From an uncultured Aquimarina sp. (lineage in GTDB: Bacteria; Bacteroidota; Bacteroidia; Flavobacteriales; Flavobacteriaceae): a stretch of DNA of 64,000 nucleotides. Below, piece by piece: positions 25,381 to 34,803 of the stretch (its first letter is position 1; each line of letters starts with the position of its first letter). Under the pieces are notes generated by a model. The model did no database searches. It saw only the letters and a program-made list of their open reading frames with translations, and had not been told where the DNA came from. Where the stretch lies: contig CANMKX010000017.1 of NCBI GenBank assembly GCA_947498595.1, positions 1 to 64,000 on the forward strand, given 5' to 3'. Made by a program: the position numbers and the translations under genes.

Positions 25381-25504
25381 TCAGAGAGCGTAAATTTGGA
25401 AGCAAAAATAAGGATAAAAGTTAGATGTAGAATAGCAAAAAGATAAAAAAGAAAGATTAATTAGGAGTATGATAAGACTCAGTTAAAAATAACTATAGAT
25501 TGAT

Positions 25505-25512
25505 TACTTTTG
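25505..25512 (+). promoter_or_regulatory. -7 element of persulfide dioxygenase copy B
   Basis: TACTTTTG matches TAnnTTTG exactly, 16 bp before the ATG at 25528. No TGTAACnnnnGTTACA operator is seen upstream, unlike copy A. Confidence 0.6.
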
Positions 25513-25527
25513 TGTAAATTTTGAGAC

Positions 25528-26940
25528 ATGAGAATAGAACAAATATATACAGGGTGTTTAGCACAAGGAGCATATTATATAGAGAGTAATGGTGAAGCAG
25601 CTATTATAGATCCATTAAGAGATACACAACCTTATAAAGAACGCGCAGCAGATGATGAAGCAACAATAAAGTATATATTTGAAACACATTTTCATGCAGA
25701 TTTTGTAAGCGGACATGTAACGTTGTCTAAGGAAACAGGAGCGCCAATTATTTTTGGACCAGAAGCTGCGCCTGCATTTAAAGCTATAACAGCAGTAGAT
25801 GGACAAGAATTTAAAATAGGTAAATTAACAATGAAAGTTTTGCATACTCCAGGGCATACTATGGAGAGTACGACTTATTTATTAATTGATGAAAATGGAA
25901 AAGACCATGCTATTTTTAGTGGAGATACGTTGTTTTTAGGAGATGTTGGTCGACCAGATTTAGCACAAAAATCGGCAGATATGACACAAGAGCAATTAGC
26001 AGGAGTGTTGTTTGATTCATTACGTACCAAAATTATGACATTAGCAGATGACGTAATTGTATATCCTGCACATGGAGCTGGATCTGCTTGTGGTAAAAAT
26101 ATGATGAAGGAAACAGTTGATACATTAGGGAATCAAAAAAAGATGAACTATGCGTTACGTGCTGATATGACTAGAGAAGAATTTGTAAAAGAAGTAACAG
26201 ATGGATTGTTACCACCTCCAGGATATTTTCCTTTTAATGTAAAAATGAATAAAGAGGGATATGATGATCTAGATACTGTTATAAAAAGAGGAACAAAAGC
26301 CTTAACACCAGACGAATTAGAAGTCGTTGTGAATGAAACTGGCGCTATGATATTAGATGTACGTCACCAACAAATATTTGCAAAAGGACATATTCCAAGA
26401 TCTATATTTATAGGGATTGATGGAGGATTCGCACCTTGGGCAGGAGCATTGATAAAAGATGTTAAACAGCCTATTATTTTAATAGCCGAACCAGGAAGAG
26501 AAGAAGAAACAATTACGCGTTTATCTAGAGTAGGTTTTGATAACACTCTTGGATATCTAAAAGGTGGGTTTGATGCTTGGGTAGCTTCTGGGAAAGAAAT
26601 CGATAGTTTAATATCTATTCCAGCAGTAGATTTTAAAATCAAGTTGGAAGAAAATAAAATACCAGTATTTGATGTAAGAAAAGATGGAGAATATGCAAAA
26701 TCTCATATAGATGGAGCAATATTAACTCCATTGGATTTTATAAATGTGCATTTGCAGGAGTTTCCTACAGAAGAAACTTTTTATGTGCATTGTGCAGGAG
26801 GATATCGATCTATGATTGCTGCTTCGATATTGAAAAGTAGAGGAATCCATAATCTGGTAGAAGTTGCAGGAGGTTTTAAAGCAATAAAAGAAGCCGGAAT
26901 TAATGTGACAGATGAGGTTTGCCCTAGTACTTTAAAGTAA
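25528..26940 (+). CDS. Persulfide dioxygenase-rhodanese fusion (copy B)
   Basis: A 470-residue paralogue of the protein at 14329-15717, with the same layout. The ETHE1-like MBL domain has FHADFVSGH near residue 56, PGHT and GDTLFLGDVGRPDL, and two rhodanese domains follow. The first rhodanese domain again lacks the catalytic Cys (IAEPGREEE loop), and the second keeps C422 in HCAGGYRS. It is monocistronic, with its own promoter and terminator, outside the sulfide cluster and without the palindromic operator. It is therefore probably the housekeeping copy, while copy A is sulfide-induced (inference). Confidence 0.93.
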   Translation: MRIEQIYTGCLAQGAYYIESNGEAAIIDPLRDTQPYKERAADDEATIKYIFETHFHADFVSGHVTLSKETGAPIIFGPEAAPAFKAITAVDGQEFKIGKLTMKVLHTPGHTMESTTYLLIDENGKDHAIFSGDTLFLGDVGRPDLAQKSADMTQEQLAGVLFDSLRTKIMTLADDVIVYPAHGAGSACGKNMMKETVDTLGNQKKMNYALRADMTREEFVKEVTDGLLPPPGYFPFNVKMNKEGYDDLDTVIKRGTKALTPDELEVVVNETGAMILDVRHQQIFAKGHIPRSIFIGIDGGFAPWAGALIKDVKQPIILIAEPGREEETITRLSRVGFDNTLGYLKGGFDAWVASGKEIDSLISIPAVDFKIKLEENKIPVFDVRKDGEYAKSHIDGAILTPLDFINVHLQEFPTEETFYVHCAGGYRSMIAASILKSRGIHNLVEVAGGFKAIKEAGINVTDEVCPSTLK

Positions 26941-26960
26941 AATAAACTAAAAAATAAGAT

Positions 26961-26999
26961 AATCTCCTTACACTTTTTTGTGATAAGGAGATTTTTTTT
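26961..26999 (+). terminator. Terminator after persulfide dioxygenase copy B
   Basis: AATCTCCTTACAC / GTGATAAGGAGATT pair with a single bulge around a T6 loop, followed by TTTTTTTTG. Confidence 0.85.
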
Positions 27000-27125
27000 G
27001 ATAATAAATGAAAATGATGGGTAATGATTTGTTTATAACGTGCTCTACTATATGTAATTAGTGTGGCGGAAGCTGAAAAGCCTTTAGAGTAAGCACAACC
27101 AATAATCATATAAATCATTACTGAA

Positions 27126-28445
27126 ATGAAAAAATTAATTTTTATGCTAGGAGTTTTAGCATTAGGAAGCAGTTGTCAAAAAGAGTCAGTTGACGAAATT
27201 ATAACGACAGAGAAATTAAAAAATGAAATTACCTTAACAAATAGAGCAACAGAAAATCCTCCATGGATATATGTCTTAGATGTGCGATATAGTAGAACAT
27301 GTGCAACAGGACCAGGAGTATGTTTTAAAGCTGAAGATGGAGAAATCTGGAATCATGATTATAAAATAGTAGATGAAGTGCCTAAAGTAATAGAGGATAC
27401 ACATAAAGATCCAGATATAGGAGGGATGTATTTAACATTAGAAGGGGATAAGGTGCATATGGTTTTTGCAGAAAAAATAGAAAGCGATGTATTAGTCATT
27501 CAAGAAGATGTATACTTACCTAGAGAGATGTTCAAAAGCCAAATAGAAGATGGAGTTGTTATCAAAGCAGGAGAGTATAAAATTAATTATGAAAAATATA
27601 ACAAATACGGAGAAACTTGGGTTTCTATGTTAGCTCCTTTAAAAGAAATTGTAGCTTGCGAAGTATCTTTAGGGCATCGTGCAGATGGATCAGGAGGATT
27701 AGTAACACCAGCAGATGTATTAAAATTTAAAGTGAAATTACCAACGTATTGGTATAACTGGGTGATTAATGCAAATTCTTGTTCATCATTATATACTAGA
27801 CCAACTGGAGGTGCAACAATTAAGGTACATGAATTTGTACAAGATTTAGGAAATAACGAAGTGCTTTATAGCAATGGATTACCTACATATATAACACTTA
27901 GTGGACAAACATCACTAGATTATGATATGATGTTTGAAGTTGATGGAACATGGAGTAATTATTGTGCAAATCAAGGAACGTATTTAAATAGCTTTACACC
28001 AACACAATTAGATAATTTCTTTGGAGGAGGGTGTCATCATGTAGATGAAATAACACATAATATACATCCATGTAATGTTGATGTTAGATTGATTAATAGA
28101 TCTTCTAACGGAATGTTAATTACGCCAGCAGATGAATTAGAATTTACAGTAGTTTCTCAAACACCTGTAACTAATGCATCTTGTACCTATTTATATGCAA
28201 GACTACCTAATGGTACGGTTACCCAAGCTTTTCCTCTAAAAAACATATCTGGAAATACATTAAAGTTTGGAAATGGAATGCCTACATATATTACTATGAA
28301 TGGTAATGCACCTTTAAATTATCAAATGATTATTAAAGAATTTGATGCTACAAATATTTCTTGTACAAATCCATCAGCATATTTTAATGGATATACAAGT
28401 GCACAATTAGATGCTATTTTTAATGCTGACGGATGTCAACATTAA
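27126..28445 (+). CDS. Lipoprotein with a tandemly duplicated undescribed domain
   Basis: A 439-residue lipoprotein: signal MKKLIFMLGVLALGSSC, lipidated Cys at residue 17. The N-terminal part (about 40-175) is unrecognised. Residues about 178-300 and 318-439 are two copies of one Cys-containing domain. Shared pattern: C at the start, L.TPAD.L.F.V, C..LY.R, G.PTYIT..G...L.Y.M, C.....Y.N..T..QLD..F, ending C.H. The conserved cysteines probably form disulfides in each copy. No neighbour suggests a role. It lies alone between two terminators. The family is not one I can name. Confidence 0.75.
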   Translation: MKKLIFMLGVLALGSSCQKESVDEIITTEKLKNEITLTNRATENPPWIYVLDVRYSRTCATGPGVCFKAEDGEIWNHDYKIVDEVPKVIEDTHKDPDIGGMYLTLEGDKVHMVFAEKIESDVLVIQEDVYLPREMFKSQIEDGVVIKAGEYKINYEKYNKYGETWVSMLAPLKEIVACEVSLGHRADGSGGLVTPADVLKFKVKLPTYWYNWVINANSCSSLYTRPTGGATIKVHEFVQDLGNNEVLYSNGLPTYITLSGQTSLDYDMMFEVDGTWSNYCANQGTYLNSFTPTQLDNFFGGGCHHVDEITHNIHPCNVDVRLINRSSNGMLITPADELEFTVVSQTPVTNASCTYLYARLPNGTVTQAFPLKNISGNTLKFGNGMPTYITMNGNAPLNYQMIIKEFDATNISCTNPSAYFNGYTSAQLDAIFNADGCQH

Positions 28446-28463
28446 AATACTGAGTTATTAAAT

Positions 28464-28489
28464 AAAGGCCACTTGTTTTAGTGGTCTTT
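28464..28489. terminator. Bidirectional terminator over the TRIC stop codon
   Basis: AAAGGCCACT / AGTGGTCTTT arms with one G-T pair, between converging genes. The right arm overlaps the last codons of the minus-strand gene. Confidence 0.75.
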
Positions 28490-29098
28490 ATGATTGATAG
28501 TAAATAAAGGAAGTCTAACCTCAAATTTAACAACTAATAATCGGATTAAGATGATAAGACTAGCAGTACTAATATAAACTAGATTTTCGCTCAAATGGAG
28601 ATGGTACAAAATCATAAAACAAATTCCACCAGCTAAAGAAGCAGTAGCATAAATTTCTTTTCTAAAGATAACAGGAATTTCATTACATAATATATCTCTG
28701 ATAACACCACCAAAACAACCTGTCATAGCCCCTAAAGCAATACATATAATAGGATCTAAGTTTGCTTTTATACCTGTTTCTACACCTATGATGGTACAAA
28801 TACCAAGACCAATGGTATCAAATAAGAATAATGATTTTTTTAAATAATTAATCTTATTCCTGAAGACTATCGTTAAGATAGAAATACCTCCGATGAGGTA
28901 CATATTACTACCATTTTGCATCCATGAAACTGGAGTGTTACCAACTAAAATATCTCGCAATGTTCCACCTCCAATAGCAGTAACGAATGCAATGATAAAA
29001 ATTCCAAACAAATCAAGTTTCCTATTCATAGCACTCAAAGCCCCAGAAATAGCAAAAGCTGAAGTTCCTAGTATATCTAATACTGTAAATAATGTCAT
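28478..29098 (-). CDS. TRIC/UPF0126-family membrane protein
   Basis: A 206-residue integral membrane protein with seven segments in a 3+3+1 repeat. Both repeats carry the family signature, GGGTLRDILVG near residue 43 and GGVIRDILCNE near residue 129. This is the prokaryotic trimeric intracellular cation channel (YicG/UPF0126) family, thought to conduct K+ or other monovalent ions. It is monocistronic. Its C-terminal codons lie within a shared terminator. Confidence 0.93.
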   Translation of the reverse strand: MTLFTVLDILGTSAFAISGALSAMNRKLDLFGIFIIAFVTAIGGGTLRDILVGNTPVSWMQNGSNMYLIGGISILTIVFRNKINYLKKSLFLFDTIGLGICTIIGVETGIKANLDPIICIALGAMTGCFGGVIRDILCNEIPVIFRKEIYATASLAGGICFMILYHLHLSENLVYISTASLIILIRLLVVKFEVRLPLFTINHKDH

Positions 29099-29330
29099 GA
29101 GTATATTCTTATAATCCCGGACAAAAATACAAGATGTAGATTAGATTAAATAATATCAAATCAAAAAGTTATGGGATTATTTAGTTAAGTAAATTGGAAG
29201 ATAAAAAAGAAACCTAAAAGCTTCATATCATGAATATTTATAGCTTGATAATGAAACAAAATTAGGTTTTGATGTAAGTTTTCTCATCAAATTACTACTT
29301 TTACAACTGAGTAATATACGAAGTAAAATT

Positions 29331-30296
29331 ATGTCAGATACAATCGAAAGAATTAAATGCCTTATTATAGGTTCGGGACCAGCAGGATACACTGCAGCTA
29401 TCTATGCTTCTAGAGCAGATTTAAAACCAGTAATGTATACTGGAATGGAACCTGGAGGACAATTAACTACGACTACCGAAGTTGATAATTTCCCAGGATA
29501 CCCAGAAGGAATTGATGGACCTACAATGATGGTACAGTTACAACAACAAGCAGAACGTTTTGGAACTGAAGTTCGTATTGGAATGGTTACTTCTGTAGAA
29601 TTTAGTAAAGAAGTTGGAGGAATTCATAAAGTTACTGTTGATAATTCTACTCAAATAGAAGCTGAGACAATAATTATTTCTACAGGAGCAACAGCAAAAT
29701 ATTTAGGATTAGAAAGTGAACAACGTTTACGTGGAGGTGGAGTATCTGCTTGTGCTGTATGTGATGGTTTCTTTTATAAAGGACAAGATGTAGCTATTGT
29801 AGGAGCAGGAGATACTGCAGCAGAAGAAGCTACTTATCTAGCTAATATCTGTTCTAAAGTTACAATGTTGGTTCGTAAAGATCACATGAGAGCTTCTAAA
29901 GCTATGCAACATCGTGTAAACAGTACTCCAAATATTGAAGTTCATTATAATACTGAAGTTGATGAGGTACTAGGTACACAAGTAGTAGAAGGTTTACGTA
30001 TGGTGAATAATCAAACAAAAGAAAAACAAGATATTGAGATTACAGGTTTGTTTGTAGCTATTGGGCATAAGCCAAATACTGATATATTTAAAGGACAATT
30101 AGATATGGATGATACTGGATATTTAATTACCGAAGGAAAGTCTACAAAAACAAATTTACCAGGAGTATTTGCTGCTGGAGATGTACAAGATAAAGAATAC
30201 CGCCAAGCTGTAACTGCAGCAGGTACAGGTTGTATGGCAGCTTTAGATGCTGAGCGTTACCTAGCAACTATAGAAACAAGTGTAGAGACTATATAA
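29331..30296 (+). CDS. trxB: Thioredoxin-disulfide reductase
   Basis: A 321-residue flavoprotein that reduces thioredoxin with NADPH. It has an FAD motif GSGPAGYTAAIYASRA (15-30), redox-active C141-A-V-C144, an NADPH-binding region GAGDTAAEEATYL and a C-terminal FAD motif GVFAAGDVQDKEYRQA. It is a single gene of normal family length, with a terminator after it. It is a cytoplasmic housekeeping enzyme and also supports oxidative-stress defence; OxyR is encoded about 8 kb downstream. Confidence 0.96.
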   Translation: MSDTIERIKCLIIGSGPAGYTAAIYASRADLKPVMYTGMEPGGQLTTTTEVDNFPGYPEGIDGPTMMVQLQQQAERFGTEVRIGMVTSVEFSKEVGGIHKVTVDNSTQIEAETIIISTGATAKYLGLESEQRLRGGGVSACAVCDGFFYKGQDVAIVGAGDTAAEEATYLANICSKVTMLVRKDHMRASKAMQHRVNSTPNIEVHYNTEVDEVLGTQVVEGLRMVNNQTKEKQDIEITGLFVAIGHKPNTDIFKGQLDMDDTGYLITEGKSTKTNLPGVFAAGDVQDKEYRQAVTAAGTGCMAALDAERYLATIETSVETI

Positions 30297-30316
30297 TTCT
30301 ATTTTTAGAATAATAA

Positions 30317-30350
30317 TGAAGCCGGATTTTATTTTTAAAATCCGGCTTCA
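30317..30350. terminator. Bidirectional terminator after trxB
   Basis: TGAAGCCGGATTTT / AAAATCCGGCTTCA, 14-bp perfect arms with a 6-nt loop, between converging trxB and the GIN-domain gene. Confidence 0.88.
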
Positions 30351-30368
30351 TCGTTTATATAGTATATA

Positions 30369-31226
30369 TTAATAAAAAAGACCAGGAGAAAAACCTTCTT
30401 CTTTTTTGTAAATAATAGCGTTGTTATCAAAACCAGAAATGGATAGTTTAGGAGTTCCTAGAATATAAACCTCACTTTTGTCAATAGCATTTACATCTAG
30501 AGTTTCATTAACAAGAATAAAAACATCAGATGTAGCTTCGGCAAAAACGGAGGCATTTGTTAAAGAAAAACGCTCGCCATAAAAATTAGTATCTCCTTCA
30601 GTACGAAGCGTTAATTGTACCAAATCTCCTTCAATTTTAGCAGAAGATTTATTATACAAATCTATTTTTGCATTTTCACCAGTAATAATACCAGTATAAG
30701 TTGTAGCATCATTAATTTGCAATTCGGTACGCGCACTATTGATATGTAAATCAGCAATAGATTTTCCGTTTGTTATTAATTTAAAGAATTGAGTCTCTAG
30801 AGTTGTGAAAATTTTGCAATAATCATTAGCTTCTATAGACAAACTATTAAGAGCTATAGGCCCAGTTGCAGTTAGGTTAACCTTATCTCTAATAGTTATA
30901 TTTCGTAATGTTTTAGGATATTTTACCTTGATGCTTAGTTTTTTATGACGCTTTACATCTTTTAAGGTTTTAATAGTAAGAATACTATCTTTTACTTCAA
31001 AAGAAATAATATCATGCAGATTACTATCCGCATCAATTTCTAAAGCAGGATCAGAACTCTCAGAAAGTATGATTTCAAAATTATGAGAGATATCTAATGT
31101 TGTATAAGAAGGAACAGTATGTTGTTGATTAAGTTCAATTCTGTTACCTCTTATTTTTTCTCTTTTTTGAGCAATGGAGGTAAAGCTTATTAAAAGAAGC
31201 AGTATAAATCCAATTGTTTTTTTCAT
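30369..31226 (-). CDS. GIN-domain (DUF2807) exported protein
   Basis: A 285-residue protein with a cleavable signal peptide (ending SIAQ) and a putative auto-transporter adhesin head GIN domain (DUF2807). The diagnostic stretch resembles YTTLDISHNFEIILSESSDP and EIDADSNLHDIISFEV. The rest is a repetitive beta-helix. Role unknown, probably at the envelope surface or periplasm. It is the last gene of the DUF4870-PadR-PspC-GIN-GIN group, although a hairpin at 31338 separates it from the rest and may reduce its transcription. Confidence 0.85.
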   Translation of the reverse strand: MKKTIGFILLLLISFTSIAQKREKIRGNRIELNQQHTVPSYTTLDISHNFEIILSESSDPALEIDADSNLHDIISFEVKDSILTIKTLKDVKRHKKLSIKVKYPKTLRNITIRDKVNLTATGPIALNSLSIEANDYCKIFTTLETQFFKLITNGKSIADLHINSARTELQINDATTYTGIITGENAKIDLYNKSSAKIEGDLVQLTLRTEGDTNFYGERFSLTNASVFAEATSDVFILVNETLDVNAIDKSEVYILGTPKLSISGFDNNAIIYKKEEGFSPGLFY

Positions 31227-31337
31227 ATTCCAATATCGTTATTTAAATTTTTGATAAGATGTTATTCAAAAATAAGACCAGTTTTTTAAATAAACGGATG
31301 AACGAGAATTATATTAAGAAAATATAGATAAAAAAGA

Positions 31338-31362
31338 AAAAACCTCCGATAAAGAGGTTTTT
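31338..31362 (-). terminator. Terminator after the first GIN-domain gene
   Basis: AAAAACCTC / GAGGTTTTT arms with a 7-nt loop. On the minus strand it is followed by a T-run. It lies between the two GIN-domain genes. Confidence 0.7.
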
Positions 31363-31438
31363 CTTGGTTGATAAGTTAATTAATATTGATTAGGTTGTTT
31401 TCCAATTGTAATCTAATCCCTAGAACGTAAATTTAAAA

Positions 31439-32158
31439 TTACATTCTTCTAATATTACCTCCAGAGTTTTCATCTTCAGAGACGCGTTCTGGTTGACCGT
31501 AATAAGTAATACCAGCACCACTAGTTGCTTTTCCTGTAAACTCTTTTTTAGCGTAAATTTTTATGGTAGCACCACTAGTTGCTTTTGCTTCAGTAACCAA
31601 ACTCACCAAATCATGAGACTTTAAATCAGCACCGCTTGTAGCCGAAGCTTTATGAGTATTAACTTTTCCTGTTAGATTAATCATAGCACCACTTGTAACA
31701 GAAGAAGATAAGTTATTAGCTTTAACTTGTAAATCAATATCTGCACCACTCGTAGCTTTGATGTCTAAAGTTTCTTGTGTTATTACCTGACGTGCTGTTA
31801 CGTCTGCACCACTTGTAGCAATAATTTTAGTTAATATTTGATAAGACACGTATACCTTTTTTGAACCAGCTCTATAAATATTTTTATCTGCAGTAATTTT
31901 TAATACGTTATCATCTACAGATATTTCTATATGATCATGTAGGTTTTCATTTGCTTCTACAACAATTTTATGATCATTGCTATTAATTAAAATAACATCT
32001 AAACCTCTACTAGCTTTAATAGTATTGAAATTTTCAGAAATTACTTTCTCTTTCTTTATAATTTCTCCAGTACCAGTAATACCGTCGATAACAATATTGC
32101 AAGAGCAAAAAAGAAGCGCTATGCAAAATGTAACTAAAATTTTGGCTAAAGTTGTCAT
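31439..32158 (-). CDS. GIN-domain (DUF2807) lipoprotein with TSGA repeats
   Basis: A 239-residue lipoprotein (signal ending LLFCSC) with a GIN/DUF2807 domain. The head carries FNTIKASRGLDVILINSND and VVEANENLHDHIEISV. Six TSGA-containing turns follow, at intervals of about 18-21 residues, a regular parallel beta-helix. The DNA shows matching near-repeats (CCACTAGTTGC-like). It is encoded just downstream of PspC. In Bacteroidota, PadR-PspC-GIN gene sets are common and thought to monitor or protect the envelope. Confidence 0.88.
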   Translation of the reverse strand: MTTLAKILVTFCIALLFCSCNIVIDGITGTGEIIKKEKVISENFNTIKASRGLDVILINSNDHKIVVEANENLHDHIEISVDDNVLKITADKNIYRAGSKKVYVSYQILTKIIATSGADVTARQVITQETLDIKATSGADIDLQVKANNLSSSVTSGAMINLTGKVNTHKASATSGADLKSHDLVSLVTEAKATSGATIKIYAKKEFTGKATSGAGITYYGQPERVSEDENSGGNIRRM

Positions 32159-32194
32159 TGTGTTTTGATTTTATAGTTGATAATATTGTTAGAC

Positions 32195-33928
32195 TTATTG
32201 TATATTGATATCGATAATCTCTTCTTCATCGACCTTTACTTTTATGGCTGCACCATCCTCAGTATTTATATCGACATCTAATGTGTCCATATGATCAGTT
32301 TCATCATCATCATATTTCCATTGATTATCAGTTTCATTATCGATGCAGTCAGTACAAGTGAACTTGCCTTTTTGTAATGTTAAAAAATGCTCTTCTTTTC
32401 CAGAGATAGGAAGGAAATTATCATATCCCCATGAATTATTGTAAGAGTATGTATTATCATTAGCAAAAATAGTCATTCCTTCAGGGATAGATAGTATTAT
32501 AGCGACTTCTTGATCCCTATATTGATTTGCGTAATCGGTTAATGCATATGCATCTAGGATCAAAGTATTGTTTTCTAACTTATACGAATAGTCGATTGCT
32601 TCAGCTCTAGAACGAGCATCGTCAGAACTATTACCTTCAGCAGTTTTTTCGATAGTTATTTTAGCAATAGTATCAATTTTAGAGGGCTTAATAAAAAGTT
32701 CAATATCTCGAAATACAATAACCTTTTTACCTTCAGTATTGCTCTTAATTCTAAACCCTCCTCTATGATGAACATCACTTATATAGTGATTTGGATTAGC
32801 CATTTTTAATTGCAAAGTATCGTTTTTTGATACAGCTAATTCTTGTTCAATAGTAACTACTTTTTCTTTAAATGCTTGTTGTGTAATTTGGTGAATTCCT
32901 ATTACTGATAAACCAATGATCGATAAAATCCATACAGCTAATAATGTTAATTTAGCTGGTGTACCAATTGATTTAAGATTTTTGATTAAAATTTTAAGCC
33001 CTAAAATGAATAGGAAGAAAAACGGAATTCCTATTGCAAATAAAACCAATACCATTGTTAACCAGATAGGAGTATTATGTAAATTTGAAACCTCAATATA
33101 TTCTATCCAAGGTGCATTGTCTATTAAATCAAAACTACCTACAGTAAATAAGCTAATAAATAAACTTATTAATGTTGTTCCAGCTATAAATATTAATACA
33201 CCACCGATGAATTTGACAAAAACTTTGAGAACAAATAAGATAATGTCACCAATCGCATCAAAGAAAGTAGCAGAACTACTTTTTACTTTTTTTCCATATT
33301 TTTCGTAATCTACATTTTTTACCGTGTCAGATATACCATCAAATCCTTCTTTGATTTTTTTTTCGATATTACTGACATTGATAGGCTTTCCCCGCATTGC
33401 AAGTTGATCAGCGGTTGTTTTAGCCTCTGGAACAAAAATCCAAAAAGCTATGTAAATTAATATGAATGCACCACTAGAAAAAATTGTCAATAGTACCCAA
33501 GCAATACGTAGCCATACAGGATCAATTCTTAAATAATGACCTAATCCAGCAGTTACACCTGCTACATACGATTTTTCGGTATCTCTAAAAAGTTGTTTTG
33601 GAGTAGAAGAAGTATGATTATTATTTGTCTGTCTCGCTTGTGGTTCGTCTTCAAAAATCTCTTCATCAACTTGATAATCTTCAGGTTGCCCCATTACCGA
33701 AATAACTTGATCTACTTGCTCTAGACTAATAACCTGTCTTTCATCTTTGATTTTTTCACTGAATAGTTCTGCTATTCGAGCCTCGATATCAGATATGATT
33801 TCGTCACTACCTTGTGAATTGGTAAATGAACGTTTTATAGTTTCTAAATATCGCTTTAGCTTTAAGTAAGCCTCTTCATCTATGTGAAAAAATATACCTG
33901 CTAGATTTATATTAACTGTTTTGTTCAT
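32195..33928 (-). CDS. PspC-domain membrane protein
   Basis: A 577-residue protein. The N-terminal about 105 residues (a conserved extension beginning MNKTVNINLAGIFFHID) are followed by a PspC domain (about 110-172: KSYVAGVTAGLGHYLRIDPVW, then a hydrophobic helix). Three or four more membrane helices and a large C-terminal periplasmic or cytoplasmic beta domain complete it. PspC proteins sense membrane stress. It overlaps the upstream PadR gene by 17 bp, so its translation is coupled to its likely repressor. Confidence 0.9.
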   Translation of the reverse strand: MNKTVNINLAGIFFHIDEEAYLKLKRYLETIKRSFTNSQGSDEIISDIEARIAELFSEKIKDERQVISLEQVDQVISVMGQPEDYQVDEEIFEDEPQARQTNNNHTSSTPKQLFRDTEKSYVAGVTAGLGHYLRIDPVWLRIAWVLLTIFSSGAFILIYIAFWIFVPEAKTTADQLAMRGKPINVSNIEKKIKEGFDGISDTVKNVDYEKYGKKVKSSSATFFDAIGDIILFVLKVFVKFIGGVLIFIAGTTLISLFISLFTVGSFDLIDNAPWIEYIEVSNLHNTPIWLTMVLVLFAIGIPFFFLFILGLKILIKNLKSIGTPAKLTLLAVWILSIIGLSVIGIHQITQQAFKEKVVTIEQELAVSKNDTLQLKMANPNHYISDVHHRGGFRIKSNTEGKKVIVFRDIELFIKPSKIDTIAKITIEKTAEGNSSDDARSRAEAIDYSYKLENNTLILDAYALTDYANQYRDQEVAIILSIPEGMTIFANDNTYSYNNSWGYDNFLPISGKEEHFLTLQKGKFTCTDCIDNETDNQWKYDDDETDHMDTLDVDINTEDGAAIKVKVDEEEIIDINIQ

Positions 33929-34265
33929 CTTGTTTATTTTTTGATTTGGTTACGAGGGTTACAGCATTTTGTAGATCGTTCCAAGTGGTGTTTAACTCTT
34001 TTAGAAATAATTTTCCTGTTTCTGTCAATCCATAATATTTACGAGGAGGCCCAGATGTAGATTCTTCCCATCTATAGCTTAGCAATCCCGCGTTCTTTAA
34101 TCGTGTTAGTAAAGGATAAATAGTACCCTCAACTACAAGCATTCTAGCATCTTTTAGTGTTCCTAATATTTCAGCAACATAAGCATCATCATCTCTTAAT
34201 ATTGATAAGATACAGTATTCCAGAACACCTTTACGCATCTGTGCTTTTGTGTTTTCTATCTTCAT
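33912..34265 (-). CDS. PadR-family transcriptional regulator
   Basis: A 117-residue winged-helix regulator: MRKGVLEYCILSILRDDDAYVAEILG, then EGTIYPLLTRLKNAGLLSYRWEE and SGPPRKYYGLTETGKLFL, the complete PadR signature. It normally represses its own operon. It precedes and overlaps the PspC gene and follows the DUF4870 gene by 60 bp, so it is the likely local regulator of this envelope-stress operon. Confidence 0.94.
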   Translation of the reverse strand: MKIENTKAQMRKGVLEYCILSILRDDDAYVAEILGTLKDARMLVVEGTIYPLLTRLKNAGLLSYRWEESTSGPPRKYYGLTETGKLFLKELNTTWNDLQNAVTLVTKSKNKQDEQNS

Positions 34266-34325
34266 AAAGCTATGTTTTTTGATATTAAACTGTTCATAAT
34301 CTAATTGTTTTGTGATTCATGAATT

Positions 34326-34784
34326 CTACTTAATTAAACGAATTGTTAATGGATAAGAGTATTCCTCTCCATCACTCGCTCTGGATGTAGCAAGTATGAC
34401 ACAAACAATTTCTGCAATAAATAATGTTATAATAAGTAAACCAGCTATAATTCCAAATATACCCAAACCTACTAGTTGATTTATATTATCTGAAATATTT
34501 TCATCTGTGATATGAAAATGAAAGTCTAAATCTATCGTATTTGCAAAATAGTATATGATAAATGGAATACTCAATAGTACGATCAAGATTGAATATAATA
34601 GTATACTAATTTGAAAATTTAAAGCTTCTTTTCCATGTTTATTTACGTACTCATCTTTTGTATTGGCTTGCCATAGAATAAGTGGAATAATAAAATTACC
34701 AAACGGAATTACATATTTTGAAAACGTTGATATGTGTATTAATGCACTTATTGTTTTTGACTGTTTTTCTATTGCTGAATCCAT
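34326..34784 (-). CDS. DUF4870 membrane protein
   Basis: A 152-residue DUF4870 protein with three or four membrane helices. ALIHISTFSKYVIPFGNFIIP is followed by LWQANTKDEYVNKHGKEALNFQ, the family core. Function is unknown; the family often sits with PspC-type genes. It is the first gene of the operon that runs down to at least 31439, behind a well-formed promoter. Confidence 0.87.
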   Translation of the reverse strand: MDSAIEKQSKTISALIHISTFSKYVIPFGNFIIPLILWQANTKDEYVNKHGKEALNFQISILLYSILIVLLSIPFIIYYFANTIDLDFHFHITDENISDNINQLVGLGIFGIIAGLLIITLFIAEIVCVILATSRASDGEEYSYPLTIRLIK

Positions 34785-34803
34785 AACATATTATTTTCTT
34801 ATA

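Noticed and set aside
25381..25527. A Crp/Fnr palindrome ahead of persulfide dioxygenase copy B.
   Set aside because: I looked for TGTAAC or GTTACA in this interval and found neither in a paired arrangement.
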